This document shows, piece by piece, positions 26,361 through 38,490 of a DNA stretch of 64,000 nt (the first letter of the stretch is position 1; each line of letters opens with the position of its first letter). A program made the translations under genes and the position numbers. A model generated the notes under the pieces. That model was given only the letters and a program-made list of their open reading frames with translations. It made no database searches and was not told where the DNA came from. The DNA comes from Nephrocerus scutellatus (lineage: Eukaryota; Arthropoda; Insecta; Diptera; Pipunculidae), in NCBI GenBank assembly GCA_947095585.1, contig OX352762.1, positions 88,214,749 through 88,278,748 on the forward strand. The letters are read 5' to 3'.

Positions 26361-26588
26361 CCATAACGCTTGATTTACATTTGTGGCGTGCGAGAAAAAA
26401 TGAGCAGGACAGCTGTTAACCAGAAATTGTAGTTAGCCAGACGAGAGAAGTAGTGTATTTTTCAATGTTTCTATAATGCTATAGATAACATTTCCCATGT
26501 TACTATAAAATAACTATAACATTCGCGTAGTGTCTGGCTAACCACAACTTTAATTTAACTTTGTCTCGCACTCCTCAAATGTAAATTT
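26361..26588. mobile_element. MITE-like element, second of an adjacent pair
   Basis: Nearly the same as the preceding copy over its first 150 bp. The ends are TTACATTTGTGGCGTGCGAG and, inverted, TTACATTTGAGGAGTGCGAG. The two copies lie in the same orientation only about 8 bp apart. Confidence 0.65.
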
Positions 26589-26864
26589 TGCATAAATCCA
26601 CTTTTAGGTTCAAATGCCGTGGTCATGCGTATATGTTATCCTTGATTGACGGCATCTCCATTGTTCTTATTATTTGTTAATTTTTAAATAAATTATAATG
26701 TTTGCTTTTTGTAGTTCACAACACACGACCTAACTTATTTCTTACTTTTTAGTTTATTTTACTCTGTTGTCGGGTGGATTATAGTTTTTTAGACTTTTTT
26801 TATATAGGTAGATGTAGGACATCGAATAAAAGCAGGTTAACAATTTTTTATTTATTTTTTCGTT

Positions 26865-28591
26865 TTAGCAGATGATCTTAGTACTTTCGGAAACTTCTTT
26901 GGAAATTTGGAAACCATTTTCATCGACACAGTAGCACAGTCGTTCTCCATCCGGTTGTTTGTTGTTTCGACATTGTTTCTGAAATAAATTATTCAATACG
27001 TAGCAACATAAGTATTGTGTAACTTCATGTAACCTTTTCAAAATTTCCATTTGTTTGACACTGCGGCAAATCCTCCGAGTAGTACTTCTTCATAAGATGT
27101 CGAGTTCTAGCGCATTCTATTAAGAAAAGACCATTAAGAGTTAATGAGTTAATGAATGAAAAGAAAAATAAAGTTAATTTGTCTTATCTACCCATGAGGT
27201 TTATATACGATTAAAGAATAGACTCACTGCAATTAATTTGCTCTGCTTCCTCAGAATCTATCAGCGCTTCAAACATTTCTATTTGTTTATTATACTTGTC
27301 CACACAAATCCGATGACGAGTGGCGGTATTTTGAACAGCAGCGAACCAACCATCCGGCTGGCAATTTGGAATTTTGAAATCCAATAAATTATACTGGTCT
27401 CTATTGGCGGAACTTATTTCGTGCAACAGATCGACTAGGATCTCTTCACAATTGTGTAAATACTTGCTTGGTAGGTGAAAACTGCGGTTATCTGAAGTAA
27501 ATAAAATAAACATTTAGTAGTAAAGAAATTTGAAATGTTTGTTTGTAGTGACTTTAAACAAACACATCTGTATGTAGGTATCTACTCACAGCATGCAAAT
27601 TTGGAAAAATCCGAGTTGAGAACTTCCTTTGCTTCTTCCTTTGGTGAACCACTTTCTGGCTCAACGCAGACACAATTTTCGCCTAAACACTGCAAAGTAT
27701 CAAAGCTACCATCTTCCAAGCACCTTGCCATAAGCGGAGGATATTTAAATGACATAAGCCGTTCGAATTTGTCATACATTCGGGAACATTCGCATTTCAT
27801 GCCTGCCAGATAAGTGGTCATTGAGTATATGGCTTCACCGAATATTCTCTCTCCTTGATCATTAACACAGAAGCAGCTTAAGAAGAGATACAGATAAAGT
27901 TATGTGAAGAAGTATTTCTTTGAAATGCTGTTACGTTTGATTAACACTGCACTTAACTGGCGCATAATTACCATCTCCATCACATTTAGGCGGAAAAACA
28001 AATGCACCAGCTCCATTATTGGCTTCGTGTGTAATTTTGCTCTTAAAGCATGCCGTGTGAGTCACTAGCAAATGGAATTAAGTTTAAAAAAATAAATAAC
28101 TTGAAATGCGAAAAGACCCGCATAAGAATTTACTTTTTTGACAAGTGTTTTCTCCACTTAGAGCATTTGCAACCTGACAGTACAGTCCCGGACCACAGGC
28201 TAACATTGGTGGTGTAATATCAGGAGATCCTAAAGTACAATAATCGCCTTCTTCTAAAATGAAAAATGAATAAATAATGTTAAATTTATTTCATTAAAAT
28301 TGCTTACGTAAATTCTGCAGACAAACGTTACAACAGCCGCAGGGAACCCCTGCGGGAAATATTTCGCCATTGTTTGTACTGTTTTGAATTTGGCATGCAT
28401 TTCCAGTTGGTGGACATTCATGCTTCTCCACGTAATGCTAAGAAATAATAGATTGGATTTTTATTTTTAAAATTTCAATTTTATATTCGATTTCAAAACT
28501 ATACATTGCAGAATTCATTGGTGCAAGTGTACTGAACAGCATTGGAATGGTGTGAAAAGAAAAAGAAAAACAGAACCAATCTGTAAGACAT
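26865..28591 (-). CDS. Secreted cysteine-rich protein with IGFBP-like N-terminus and four thyroglobulin type-1 domains
   Basis: Assembled from eight exons with matching phases: 28591-28505, 28437-28308, 28253-28134, 28064-27935, 27876-27590, 27491-27228, 27116-27034 and 26978-26865, giving 404 aa ending in Cys. The start at 28591 is chosen because it gives a signal peptide (MSYRLVLFFFFF...NAVQ). Residues 20-112 are Cys-rich with PCGCCNVC, which resembles the GCGCCxxC signature of IGFBP-type modules and insect fungal-protease-inhibitor-like proteins. Thyroglobulin type-1 domains follow at about 118-184, 186-251, 266-339 and 341-404. Domains 1, 2 and 4 keep the six-Cys pattern with C-F/V/Y-C-V; domain 3 lacks two cysteines. 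Such domains often inhibit cysteine or other proteases or act as binding modules; the target here is unknown. A possible poly(A) signal (AATAAA on the minus strand) lies at 26851-26856. No symbol is given because I cannot match it to a named fly gene. Confidence 0.87.
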
Positions 28592-28955
28592 TTTTCTTTA
28601 CAAATTTTCTTTAATAGTCTTATTTCACTTCTGTAACTGTTGTAGACTGCCAATAATGCACTTAGTGCCATCAGTTAGTATGTGTCATAAATAATAACAA
28701 AAGCAATCGACAATCTAGAGTTCTGATAATAAAACTTATCAGAATTCTTCTGCGTTATTTACACTACATCACTTTCGATAACGTTAAGTATTTTTTAAAG
28801 CGTTTTTAATAGCTCGCTTTCGTGTATGGCTGTGTGTGCGTAATTGTTGTAATTGATTTTAAACTAACTTCCCATTGAGCTAGAGACTTGAAACTTTAAA
28901 CATAGCTCAGAACTGGATGAACATTGACAAATCACCAAAAAAACAACAAATTTTT
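28592..28955. other. Upstream region of the thyroglobulin-domain gene
   Basis: No convincing TATA/initiator pair was found on the minus strand. This is the expected promoter side of the gene at 26865-28591. Confidence 0.35.
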
Positions 28956-28959
28956 CATG

Positions 28960-29545
28960 TAAACTCTCTAATAGGGTATTATGTGTTTAAAATTTGAAGG
29001 AAATCGTGCTAATTTTTAAAAAATGTACATGGGAAACACTGAGGGCTCACTCCAAAAAATTTGCAGAAAGTTTTATCCATCGGAGATACACATGTCTTTA
29101 ATTGGAGCTCCCTGACCCCGAGGACCGAGGGGTCTTACATTTTAATAGAATGTGTTGTCATTGGAGATATGCATCTATGCAAATTTCAATAAAAACGGAC
29201 TTTGGGAAGTGGGTTAAAAATTGATCGCTATATTCCACGACAAACAAACAAAACAAACAACAACAAGAGAATTTAAAAATTAAAATTTTTCATGTAAGTT
29301 CTTTAAAAAGAGATACATATGTGTGCAAAGTTTTAACCGGGTTAATTTGGAATAAATTAAAACTCGAACCGCTTTGCTTCAAAATTTTTATTGTTGTCAC
29401 CGGAGATAGACATGTGTAACCTTGGGGCCGGATTACTTCCGAATTTCATAAGAAGTGTTGTCATCGAAGTTACACATGTGTACACATTAAAATTTTTCAT
29501 ATAAATTCTCTAATCGCAGAAATTGATATGGGAGCCCCTCGATCC
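28960..29545 (-). repeat. Foldback-family cluster, mostly reverse orientation
   Basis: Reverse-orientation sub-repeats: CATCGGAGATACACATGTCT, GGAAGTGGGTTAAAAATTGA and GAATTTAAAAATTAAAATTT. The order is scrambled, suggesting several truncated insertions. Confidence 0.7.
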
Positions 29546-29914
29546 TGGGTCATTTTTTATTTTTTTATTGTAGGAGAAAATAATCAAAAGAGACATTTGA
29601 CATCAGATGTCAAATTTGAAAATGCTCAGATAATTTTATTCTGAGCACTTAGAGCACGCTCATACTCTGAGCAAATAAGAAACACGAGCATTTTTCTTGA
29701 GAACTCTTTGACTGCTCTGAACTAATTTATAAAAACGCCAAATGACAGAATATTGTGAAAACTTGTTGTTCTATCTGTAAGTTGATATCGACAACAAAAA
29801 CCGACATCAATAAAAATACAATTCAGTAAATAAGTAAGTAAGTTGAATTAAGCATAAACCATTTGTGTCGTTTCATTTTCTGGTTCATTTGTGATTTCTC
29901 TCTCTCTCCACCAC
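29546..29914. other. Intergenic, nothing recognised
   Basis: Short gap between foldback blocks. It holds duplicated GAGCA-type words (29630-29700) but no gene. Confidence 0.4.
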
Positions 29915-30370
29915 CAAAAAAATTTGTATGGGAACCCCCCGACCACGGGGCACGATCACTTCAAAAATTTTACAAAAAGTTTTGTCCATCGGAGATACAC
30001 ATGTGTTTAAAATGTGAAAAAAATCTGGCTTATTTATAAAAAAAATTATATGGGCACCCCTCGGGCCTCAGGGCCCGTTCACTCCAAAATTTGTGCAAAA
30101 AGTGTTGCCCGTCGGAGATAGACATGTGTAATTTGTATGGAGCCCAACGATCCCGGGGCCCGGGGTCTCCAACATTTTTACAAAAAGTGTTGTCCAAGAG
30201 GCCCCAAATTAATTAATAGAAAGAAAATTAAATAAGAAAGAAATGGTCGGAGATATCCATGTGTGCAAAGTTTCAATGAAATCGGACTTTGGGAAGTGGG
30301 TTCAAAATTGATCGCAAGATTTTACAACAAACACACGGCACAAGCACGCGAAGTTAATATAAAGAATTTA
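29915..30370 (-). repeat. Foldback-family fragment, reverse orientation
   Basis: Units with TTGTATGGGAACCCCCCGAC, CATCGGAGATACACATGTGT and TTTGGGAAGTGGGTTCAAAA. The right end reads GCACGCGAAGTTAATATAAA, the complement of the family terminus. Confidence 0.75.
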
Positions 30371-30509
30371 AAAAGACATCAAATAGCAAAAAAAATTAAT
30401 TCAACGCGAGTTTGCAATTTGTTTCAGATCGAAGCAAACTGCTACATACAATACTCGTTTAAACGTTTTATATTAAAAATTTATTTTTATTAGCTAACAT
30501 ATAATTGAA

Positions 30510-30790
30510 ATAAGTAAATGTAAAAAAACTTATTTTTTCGGGTACAAAATTTTATATATATGTACATTGACATAAGTACAAATTTTCTTTATAATATCCA
30601 CTTTTACGCTCTCCACACGCACCAAACACAACTTGCGTCAATCGCGGGATCTCATAAATGGCCCATGAGACTGAGCTGCTCACAAAATTTAAATTCTCTA
30701 GAGCTAAACATTGTTGCCTTAGCAAAAACAGTTTTCTATTTTGAAGAGGAGCTTTGGATTGCACTCACGTTGACTAATGAAGCTACATTA
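30510..30790. repeat. Copy of the 5.3-kb dispersed repeat
   Basis: Shares TTTTTTCGGGTACAAA, GCGGGATCTCATAAATGG, CATGAGACTGAGCTGCTCA and CTCTCTAGAGC-like words with 5309-5720, in the same order but as one unit. Confidence 0.55.
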
Positions 30791-31126
30791 CCAATATGAA
30801 GATTATTTTTATAGGAAAGAATATAACCCGATCAATATACAAGCAACGTGAAATGCAATGGAATGTTTTACAAATGTTATTTGCCAATTCCCGGGATCAG
30901 TTCCCGATAGCAGAATTTGGAGAGAAAAAGTTTCGTTGAGTCTATTATAAGGAGTTCCTTACTTTACCTCTTGTTGGGACACAAATGTTTCCTATAGATA
31001 TAATGCGTACAAGATACAACTTGCCAAAGAACGCGTAGTAATAAGAAGAAACTTTCCAATCCAAAATATTTCGGATATAGTTTTTGTATGTTTTGTCTTG
31101 CATATTTTTCATTGCAACAACAGCAA
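30791..31126. other. Intergenic, nothing recognised
   Basis: No gene or recognised repeat. Confidence 0.4.
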
Positions 31127-34100
31127 ATTAATCATCATCACCATATTTGGCCTACAACCAGTGTCCGACCTGGCCTCCCGCAAAAAATCTTTCCACCGGT
31201 CCCGATTTCGAGCCGATGTCATCTAGTTTGGCATCCCTAAACTCTGGGCGTCCTGGTCTACGCCATCCTTCCAGCGTAGGCTTGGTCGGCCTCGTTATCG
31301 TGTTTCATAAATCCTATCCCAACGGTCTTTCCGAGCAGGATCATCTTCGCTCATGCGAGCTAGGTGTCCTGCCCACGCTCGTAGATCTCATCATTATAGA
31401 GTCTCCGGAATCGTCCTTCCTCACATACGGCCAATAATTCTCCGGAAGACTTTTCTCTCGAACGCGGCGGAAGAGGTCAGAATGCTTATTGCTAAGCTCC
31501 CAAGCCTCGGATCCATATGTAAGTAGTGGTATGACCATTGTTATATATACCAGCAGCTTGGATGTTATGGTTAAATTCCTGGATTTTAAGAGTCTTGACA
31601 GATTATAGTAGGCTCAGTTGGCTTTAAGCAACCATGCGCGTATTTCTGGTTCCATGCTGAAATCGGCTGCTACAGTTGACCGAAGATAGTTAAAGGATTG
31701 CACTTCTTCAAATTCGTGCTCCACTATTTGAATTGAGGTACCAATGTTGGATCTCCTACTCGCAGACGTGGCCACCATGTACTTTGTTTTGGTCTCATTA
31801 ATGTGCAGCCCCAGATGTCGTGCCGCCTACTCGATCTGGATGAAAGCTTCCTGCAAAGCTCTTCGGTTTCTACCAACGATGTCAATATGTTCTGCGTAAG
31901 CCGGTATCTGAATGGACTTATAGAGGATTGTTCCTCTCGCCGTCAGAGTCTCCGATCACTTTCTCCAACGCCAGGTTGAAGAGGACGCAGGCCAGTCCAT
32001 CCCCTTATCGGAGCCCGTTGTAGATGTTTAATGGGCTTGATAGTGATCCGGATATTTTTACTTGGCTTATAACATTGGTCATGGTCAACCTACATAGTCA
32101 TGTCAGTTTATTTGGGATGCCGAATTCTCTCATGGCTTTATAAAGTTCTGCTCTGGCTATGCTATGATAGGCGGATTTAAAGTCTATTGCTGCGTTGCTT
32201 TGGCTAATCCAGCTTGGCTTACAACAACAATCGCATAAGCATAAAGCCGAAAATAAGTCCAAAAAGTTTTTAGGATTTAAAACTAAAGCCATTTTATAGC
32301 TATAGCGCTCACCGTAAGTCGGTGATAAAGCGACATGAAGCCGAAGTAAATAAAAACACTGATATGGACCAATGATGACTTTAGCGTATGGGGCACATGG
32401 CGCCTCTTCGCCAATCTTCTGGCATAGCTTCTTCCTCCCATACTTGCGCTATTAGTTCATGAATTGCTTGGTGTTTTAATCTCCTGATTTAATCAGCTCC
32501 GTTGGGATACCATCAGATCCCGGGGCCTTATTATTTTTGAGCCGATTTATCGCTCTACTAACTTCGTCTATGCTTGGTGACAGCAGCAAAATGTAGTCTT
32601 CGGTCATTGGTGGAGCCTTCATGTCCTCAGTTAGCTGGCCGTTAAGCAGCTCATGAAAGTGTTCCTCCCATCGCTCTAAGATGCCTCTGAGATCGGCGAT
32701 CAGATTACCCTCTTTTTCTTTGCAGTATGTGCAACGCGGTGTATATTGCGTCATACCGCGGACTCTTTGGTAGAACTTCCGCACCTGGTGCGGTCTATGC
32801 TCTCTGTACTGTTCTAGTTGAGATTCTTCTCCCAGGCTGCTTTCTTTCGCCGGTGAACGGTTTTTCCATATCTTCTGAGCTCTTTATTTTCATCTTCGCG
32901 TGCCTGCGTTCTATGAGATTGTTGCATTGCTTGGTACGCAACATTCTTACGTTCAGTCGCTAGCTTTTATTCGTCATCAAACCAGTCGTTCCAATCTCTA
33001 CGACTACTGCCTAAAATGGAGTCAGCAGTACTAATGACAGTTTTCTTAAGGCGTGTCCATTTCTCTTCTACGCCCGGAATCTCAGCCCCAGGACTTACTC
33101 TTCCTGCATTCAGGGCGAGTCCAATCGCTTGACCGTAGTTGTTTTTGGTGTATTCGTTGCGAAGGGCAGCCGTGTCGACTCGAATCTGATTCCCGGATGC
33201 TGTCTTTCTTGATGCAATCCGCGCTCGGAGCAATTTACCAACAAGATAGTGGTCCGAGTCTACGTTGGCACCTCGGTACGTTCGTACCGTCATCAGGTTC
33301 GGGTTGTGGCAGCGGTCTATCAACACGTAGTCTATCTGGTTGCGAGTGGCTCCATCAGGAGATACCCAGGTGGCTTTATGGATATTTTTACGCGCAAACC
33401 TTGTACTCGCAACGACCAAATTATTGCTTGCTGCCATCTCTATGACTCGTTGTCCATTGTCATTAGTGTTCTCGTGTAAGCTATGGGTGCCAATGTACTG
33501 CCTGAATACTGGCTCCCTACCTATTTTAGCATTCATATCCCCGAGAATGATTTTTACATCATACTGAGGGCAGGCATGGAGTTCCCGTTCGACTGATTCA
33601 ATGAATTCTTCTTTTTCATCAAGTGGGGAATCCTCTGTAGGTCCATGAACGTTTATGAGGCTTATGTTTTTAAATTTTTTTTTTTTGTAAGATACCATTC
33701 CCCGTCCACCGCATCTCCTGGATTGCTGTTATGTCAGCCTTATATTTACACAGGGTATCCACCAGCTCGAGCTCTAAACAGTGAGCGTACGTTCCATGAG
33801 AAATTCTTAAATCGTTTAGCCGTTTTCGTTGCCGTGGTCGTTGTCGTTCATCAGTGTATGCTGATTGAGGCTGATTTTGGGTTCCGTAATAATAATTTTT
33901 TGCGGGCGAGGTTATTGGCCTCGCGCCAACCCTATTTTGAAGGGACTAGCCCGATTATACCGCTTTTCCTGCATTGGAGGAAAATTACTAGCCACCACGT
34001 GGAGGTTTGATCGCACTTCCACCAGACAGAGATAGTTGCGGCCACCTGCAATTCTAGAGCATTCTGTGTTATTCCCCCTATTCTGCTGATGGCTGACCGC
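31127..34100 (-). mobile_element. RTE-like non-LTR retrotransposon, longest copy, with internal rearrangement
   Basis: The 5' end near 34100 (GCGGTCAGCCATCAGCAGAA on the minus strand) matches the copy at 53682. An intact endonuclease frame of 243 codons lies at 33698-32967: INVHGPTEDSPLDEKEEF, KIILGDMNAKIGREPVF, TWVSPDGATRNQIDYVLID and SDHYLVG. The linker (DLRGILERWEEHFHELLNG, NRLKNNKAPGSDGIPTELI) is at 32784-32476. The RT is rearranged at 32198-32394 and resumes with FKSAYHSIARAELYKAMREF (32190-32098). Damaged RT and C-terminal sequence continues to GSEAWELSNKHSDLFRRV near 31500. The 3' end has GCCAAATATG plus a GATGATGAT tail near 31127. Stops prevent an intact second half. Confidence 0.88.
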
Positions 34101-35029
34101 TGACAGTAAATTCATGTTATTTAAATCTCGTTCTTATCCCGGGTACAGCTTTGAACACGCACATGAATGAATGTGAAAATGCGAAACAAAATCAAAAAAT
34201 ATTTACATACCTAGTTCCGCAATTATGATTTTTAATACAATTAGAATATGAAGATCTGCTGAGTTAACCAACCAACATCAATAGACAGCAGCACAAAATA
34301 AGTAAATACTAGCTCGCAGCCACTGCACCACATCAACTGCCCCCAACATCCACATCCTTACAGTCACAGAAGGCAAAGTACTTGACGCTGCTCAATAATA
34401 CATTCCCGGGCGAAGCTTTGGCTGGCTTTAAACTGTACGTTATGCCCCCAAACCCTCCGCTTAAAAACAGAATTTTATTTCGTCGCATAGAAAATATACT
34501 TCTGCAAAACTTAAAAGATACAGAGTTCCACAGTACACCTGCCATGTCCTGAGATTACATCAAGTACAATCAACATCTTAAATTAGATCCGATTAGGGTT
34601 AATAGGCTAACATTTCCTCTTCAAAATAAGTTGTGACTGCGTTTTCGCGCGTATAGATAAAAACTGTTGTCCCTTAATGAAAGTTGTGGAACATGAAAAA
34701 AATTCAATTAAAGCGTCCGAAAATATAAATGAGCCAGAATTCGCAAATGGCTGTTTAAGCCGACAAATCCTCATGTAGCAGCTGGTATATTCGTACCATA
34801 CCATAGTCGTACCATACTTATTTGTACATCATCGTACTCGTTATCAGCAAAACTTACTACGAACTATTAACCGCCTCGAAATCAGAACCGGCGGAGATAT
34901 TTTTTGACGGAGGTTAGGACGGTTGTAAAGACAAAAATTTTGTTTTATTATTGAAAAACATTTGGTAATGTTAGTAAAATATTACAATCTAGTCCCTAGA
35001 CTTATAAGTAATTTTGTTTTGACTTAAAT
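34101..35029. other. Intergenic, one unrecognised open frame
   Basis: A plus-strand frame 34313-34549 (79 codons, containing NNTFPGEALAGFKLYVMPPN) has no ATG at its start and no family I recognise. The rest shows nothing. Confidence 0.3.
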
Positions 35030-38000
35030 TAATAAAGAATACAAAAAAAAGTTTGAAGCTTTGAAGCTATATATTACATATGCTGCACTAGTTCAAAAAG
35101 TTTGATTCTTCTTAGTCTCCTAACTAGGTTTGTGTGGTCCAAGAGCAGGGTGGTCTCGGGTTTCGTGTGGTGGTGAAGCCGATCCTCATGCTTTTTAGCG
35201 AATCGTTCGAATATAGAAAGGTGCATTTACAATGTTTCTTAGCAGCTTGTTTTGGAAGGTAAGAATACTTTCGTGAACTTGAAAGGCAAAACAGTGAGCG
35301 TACGTCATGTCAACTCTGACTGCTTTTTTTGGAGCAACACCAAAGTTGAATACCAGTCCATATGGGTTTTATGACTTGCTTGTAAAGCAAAATTTTATTC
35401 TATGTTAATCTTCCCAATCTTCCAGTACATTTTTCTGTAGCGAATACCAACCTTCTCTCTTTTTTTCTTGACATGGGCTTTCCATCGAAGTTTCGCATCC
35501 AAAGTCATACCAAGATACTTTGCACAATTTGCGAATGGTATGGCTTGGTTGTTAATATACTCTGGTATGTGCTCTACTTTTTTATTTGTGAAATCAACAT
35601 GTACTGATTTTGATTCGTTTAATCGTATTCGCCATTTTCTTGTCCAATTTTGAATATGTTAGATCGCCTCTTGTAGTTTACGAGTTGAGTCCACATTACT
35701 TTCCGCAACTGCCCTTAAAACCGTGTCATCGGCAAATGTATCAATCGAATTGTATTCTAGTGTTGGAATATCGTGGGTATACAGGAGATACAATATTGGC
35801 CCAAGAACACTCCATTGGGGTACACCCGCTTTTGTTTCTTTAAGCTCCGAATATGTGTCTTTCTCTTTTATGCGAAAGTATCTGCCCGAAATGTATGATC
35901 TTAAAATTTCAGCCTGTTCGTTGGGTAGTATCTTTTTTTGTTTTTAGACTAATCCCTCATGCCAAACTTTATCAAATGAATGTGCTACATCGAGAAAGAC
36001 TGTAGAACATACTTTTTTCTCTTGGAGCGCTTTTTCAACAATGTTTGTTATTCGGTGTACCTGATCAATGGTTGAATGTTTCACTCGAAAGCCAAATTGG
36101 TGGTCTGGAATAGTATGTTTTCGTACAATAGTTGGTAGCAGCCTTTTTAAAAGCAGTCTTTCAAAAAGTTTGGACATTAAAGGCAGCAAAAGAATTGGCC
36201 TATAGGATGAAGCTTCGTGAGGTGGTTTCCCCGGTTTGGCTATCATGATAACTTCAGCTACTTTCCATAACTGTAGAACGTATTTTAATTTAAATGCAGC
36301 GTTAATGATGCATGTTAGCTTCGCGATTCCTTTTTCTGGAAGTTGCTTGAGAATTTAACCAGTTATCAATTCAAATCCTAGTGCTTTTTTCGCATTTAAA
36401 GTTTTTATTTCTTTTCTTACTTCAGATGACGATTTGGTGCGTATTTCTTCGCTAGGCAAATCGTCATGCTCTCCTGGGTTTGGTTGAAAAAGTTCTTCCA
36501 GATACTCTGCAAATCTTTCAGCTTTTTAAATTCTCTATATTAACTTCGCGTGCACGTGGCTGGGTGGCTGGCTGGTCAGATTTTCTGATCAGTTTTTAAC
36601 CCACTTCCCATAGCCCGATTTTATTGAAATTTTGCACACATGTATATTTCCGGTGACAATACTTTCTATTACAATTTGAGGCCCCTCGGACCTCGATGTG
36701 TATCTCCGATGGAAAACACTTTTTGTAAACATTTGGAGAGATCGGGCCCCTGGGTCGGGAGGGGCACCCATACAAATTTTATGAAAAAAGTTCCCGATTT
36801 TCTTCAAATTTTATACGCATGTGTATATCCGATGGACAATACTTTTTGTAAAATTTTTGAAGCGATCGGGACCCGCGGTCGGGGGGCTCCCATACAAATT
36901 GTTTTTTTTAATTATCAATTTTTAACGCACTTTCTAAAGCCCGATTTTCCTGAAATTTTGTACACATGTGTATTTCCGGTGACAATACTTTCTTTTAAAA
37001 TTTGGAAGTGATCGGGGCCCGGGTTCGTGGGGCTCCCATACAAATTTAAAATAAAAATTACCCGAATTAAAAAAATGTATAAGGGCCTTGCGGCCGAACC
37101 CGGGACCCGATCACTACCAAATTTTCGAAAAAGTATTGTGTATTGGGTATACACATGTGTGTAAAATTTGAAGAAAATCGGGTAAATTTTTTAAAATTTT
37201 TGTATGGGAGCTCCCCGACCCTGCAGCCCGAGGGGACTCAAAATTAAATAGAAAGTGTTGTCTCCGGAAATACACATGTGTGCAAAATTTCAGGAAAATC
37301 GGGCTTTAGGAAGTGCGTTAAAAATCAATAAAATCGGGCCATGGGAAGTGGGTTAAATCGTAAGATTCCACGACAGACAGACAGACGTCCGACAGATTTC
37401 CGACCGACATCCGTGCCACGGGAAAGTGAAGTTAATATAGAGAATTTAAAAAATGACCCAGGCTCCCATATCAATTTCTGCAATTAGAGAATTTAGATGA
37501 AAAATTTTAATTTTTGTGGGTTGTTTTTTCCTTGTTACTTTTTGCCCACTTTCCATCCAGTTGATTGATTTGATTGGAGGAATGTGAATTCAATTGGTCT
37601 TTTTAATTTCTTAGTGGCTTTCCAGAGCGAGTACTCCGTGTTTTTATTGTTACTAAGATTTTGTAAAAATGAATTAATTTCAAAATCTTCCTTAATTTTT
37701 CGACTAACTTGCTGTACCAGATTATTAAACTTATTTTTATCCTGCGGGGCTCTGCTTTGGTGCCACTTCTTTCACGCTCTCCGCTTTTCGGCAATTAACT
37801 CTCTAATTTCGAGAGAATAGTAGTTACGCTTCAATTGTTTTTTGATCTTAGGAGTGTTTTCCCAAGCCGAAATTTGGATAAATTGCTCGAGCTCTGAATC
37901 TAGTTGCTCCTTATATCGTATTGGTGTACGTGGTTCTATCCTCTCTTGAAGACTTGATTTGAAGCTTACCCAGTCCGTGCGTTTACTAGTAAGAGCTGGA

Positions 38001-38490
38001 TTACTTACACTTTGAATAATGTTCTCACTCATAGTCAGTAGGATAGGTGAGTGACCGAGCTTAAATCATGACTTTCTTCAATTTGCAAAGAGTTTCTTGA
38101 GATATTTTTAACTATGAAGACGTCAATGAGATCGGGGATTTTTTGCGAATCAGTCGGCCAGTAAGTAGGCTTTCCTGTAGATAACGCTTCACACCCTTTC
38201 TCGTTTATTGCGTTCCCTTGGTTGTCGTTAACATTGAACACCAACATGTGTTTTTCGCTTTAAAGTCTCCACCAATGATGAAATTTTTTCCCAGTTGATC
38301 TAGTTCTGAGTTCTGAATACACGTTTTTTTATCGAATCTTTAGGAGTGCAGTAAATACTAGCAACAAGTATTAGTATTAAGTATTATAACTACAGCTGTT
38401 GATTGTATTTTATTTGTTTGAATTTTTGATTCCTCGTAGTGATTTATACTTTCCTTTACAATGACAGACAATCCTTTACATAAAGACAAA
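35030..38490 (-). mobile_element. Jockey-clade non-LTR retrotransposon interrupted by a foldback element
   Basis: Endonuclease end: IIGGDF near 38270 and KGLSVIVKESINHYEESKIQ near 38470. Endonuclease-RT linker: TDWVSFKSSLQERIEPRTPI and YSLEIRELIAEKRRA (38032-37772). The interruption spans about 36525-37560. RT: MIAKPGKPPHEASSYRPI, IPDHQFGFRVKHSTIDQVHR and LDVAHSFDKVWHEGLV (36246-35944), then GVPQWSVLGPILYLLYTHDI and TFADDTV in a shifted frame to about 35700. The C-terminal part ends near 35090 with RLRRIKLFEL. The sequence is jockey-like throughout. Frameshifts at about 38240, 37780 and 35950 make it inactive. Confidence 0.88.
36525..37560. mobile_element. Near-complete foldback element nested in the Jockey copy
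   Basis: The left end AATTCTCTATATTAACTTCG (about 36530) is mirrored by GAAGTTAATATAGAGAATTT at 37430-37449. The left arm holds forward sub-repeats (CACATGTATATTTCCGGTGA, CTCCGATGGAAAACACTT); the right arm holds them reversed (GGGTATACACATGTGTGTAA, CTCCGGAAATACACATGTGT). This is the long inverted-arm structure of foldback elements. A further partial end (GAGAATTTAGATGAAAAATT) reaches about 37530. No transposase frame. Confidence 0.82.

Noticed and set aside
34313..34549. 79-codon plus-strand open frame with protein-like composition
   Set aside because: No ATG at its start, no family recognised, no matching exon nearby; kept only as a note.
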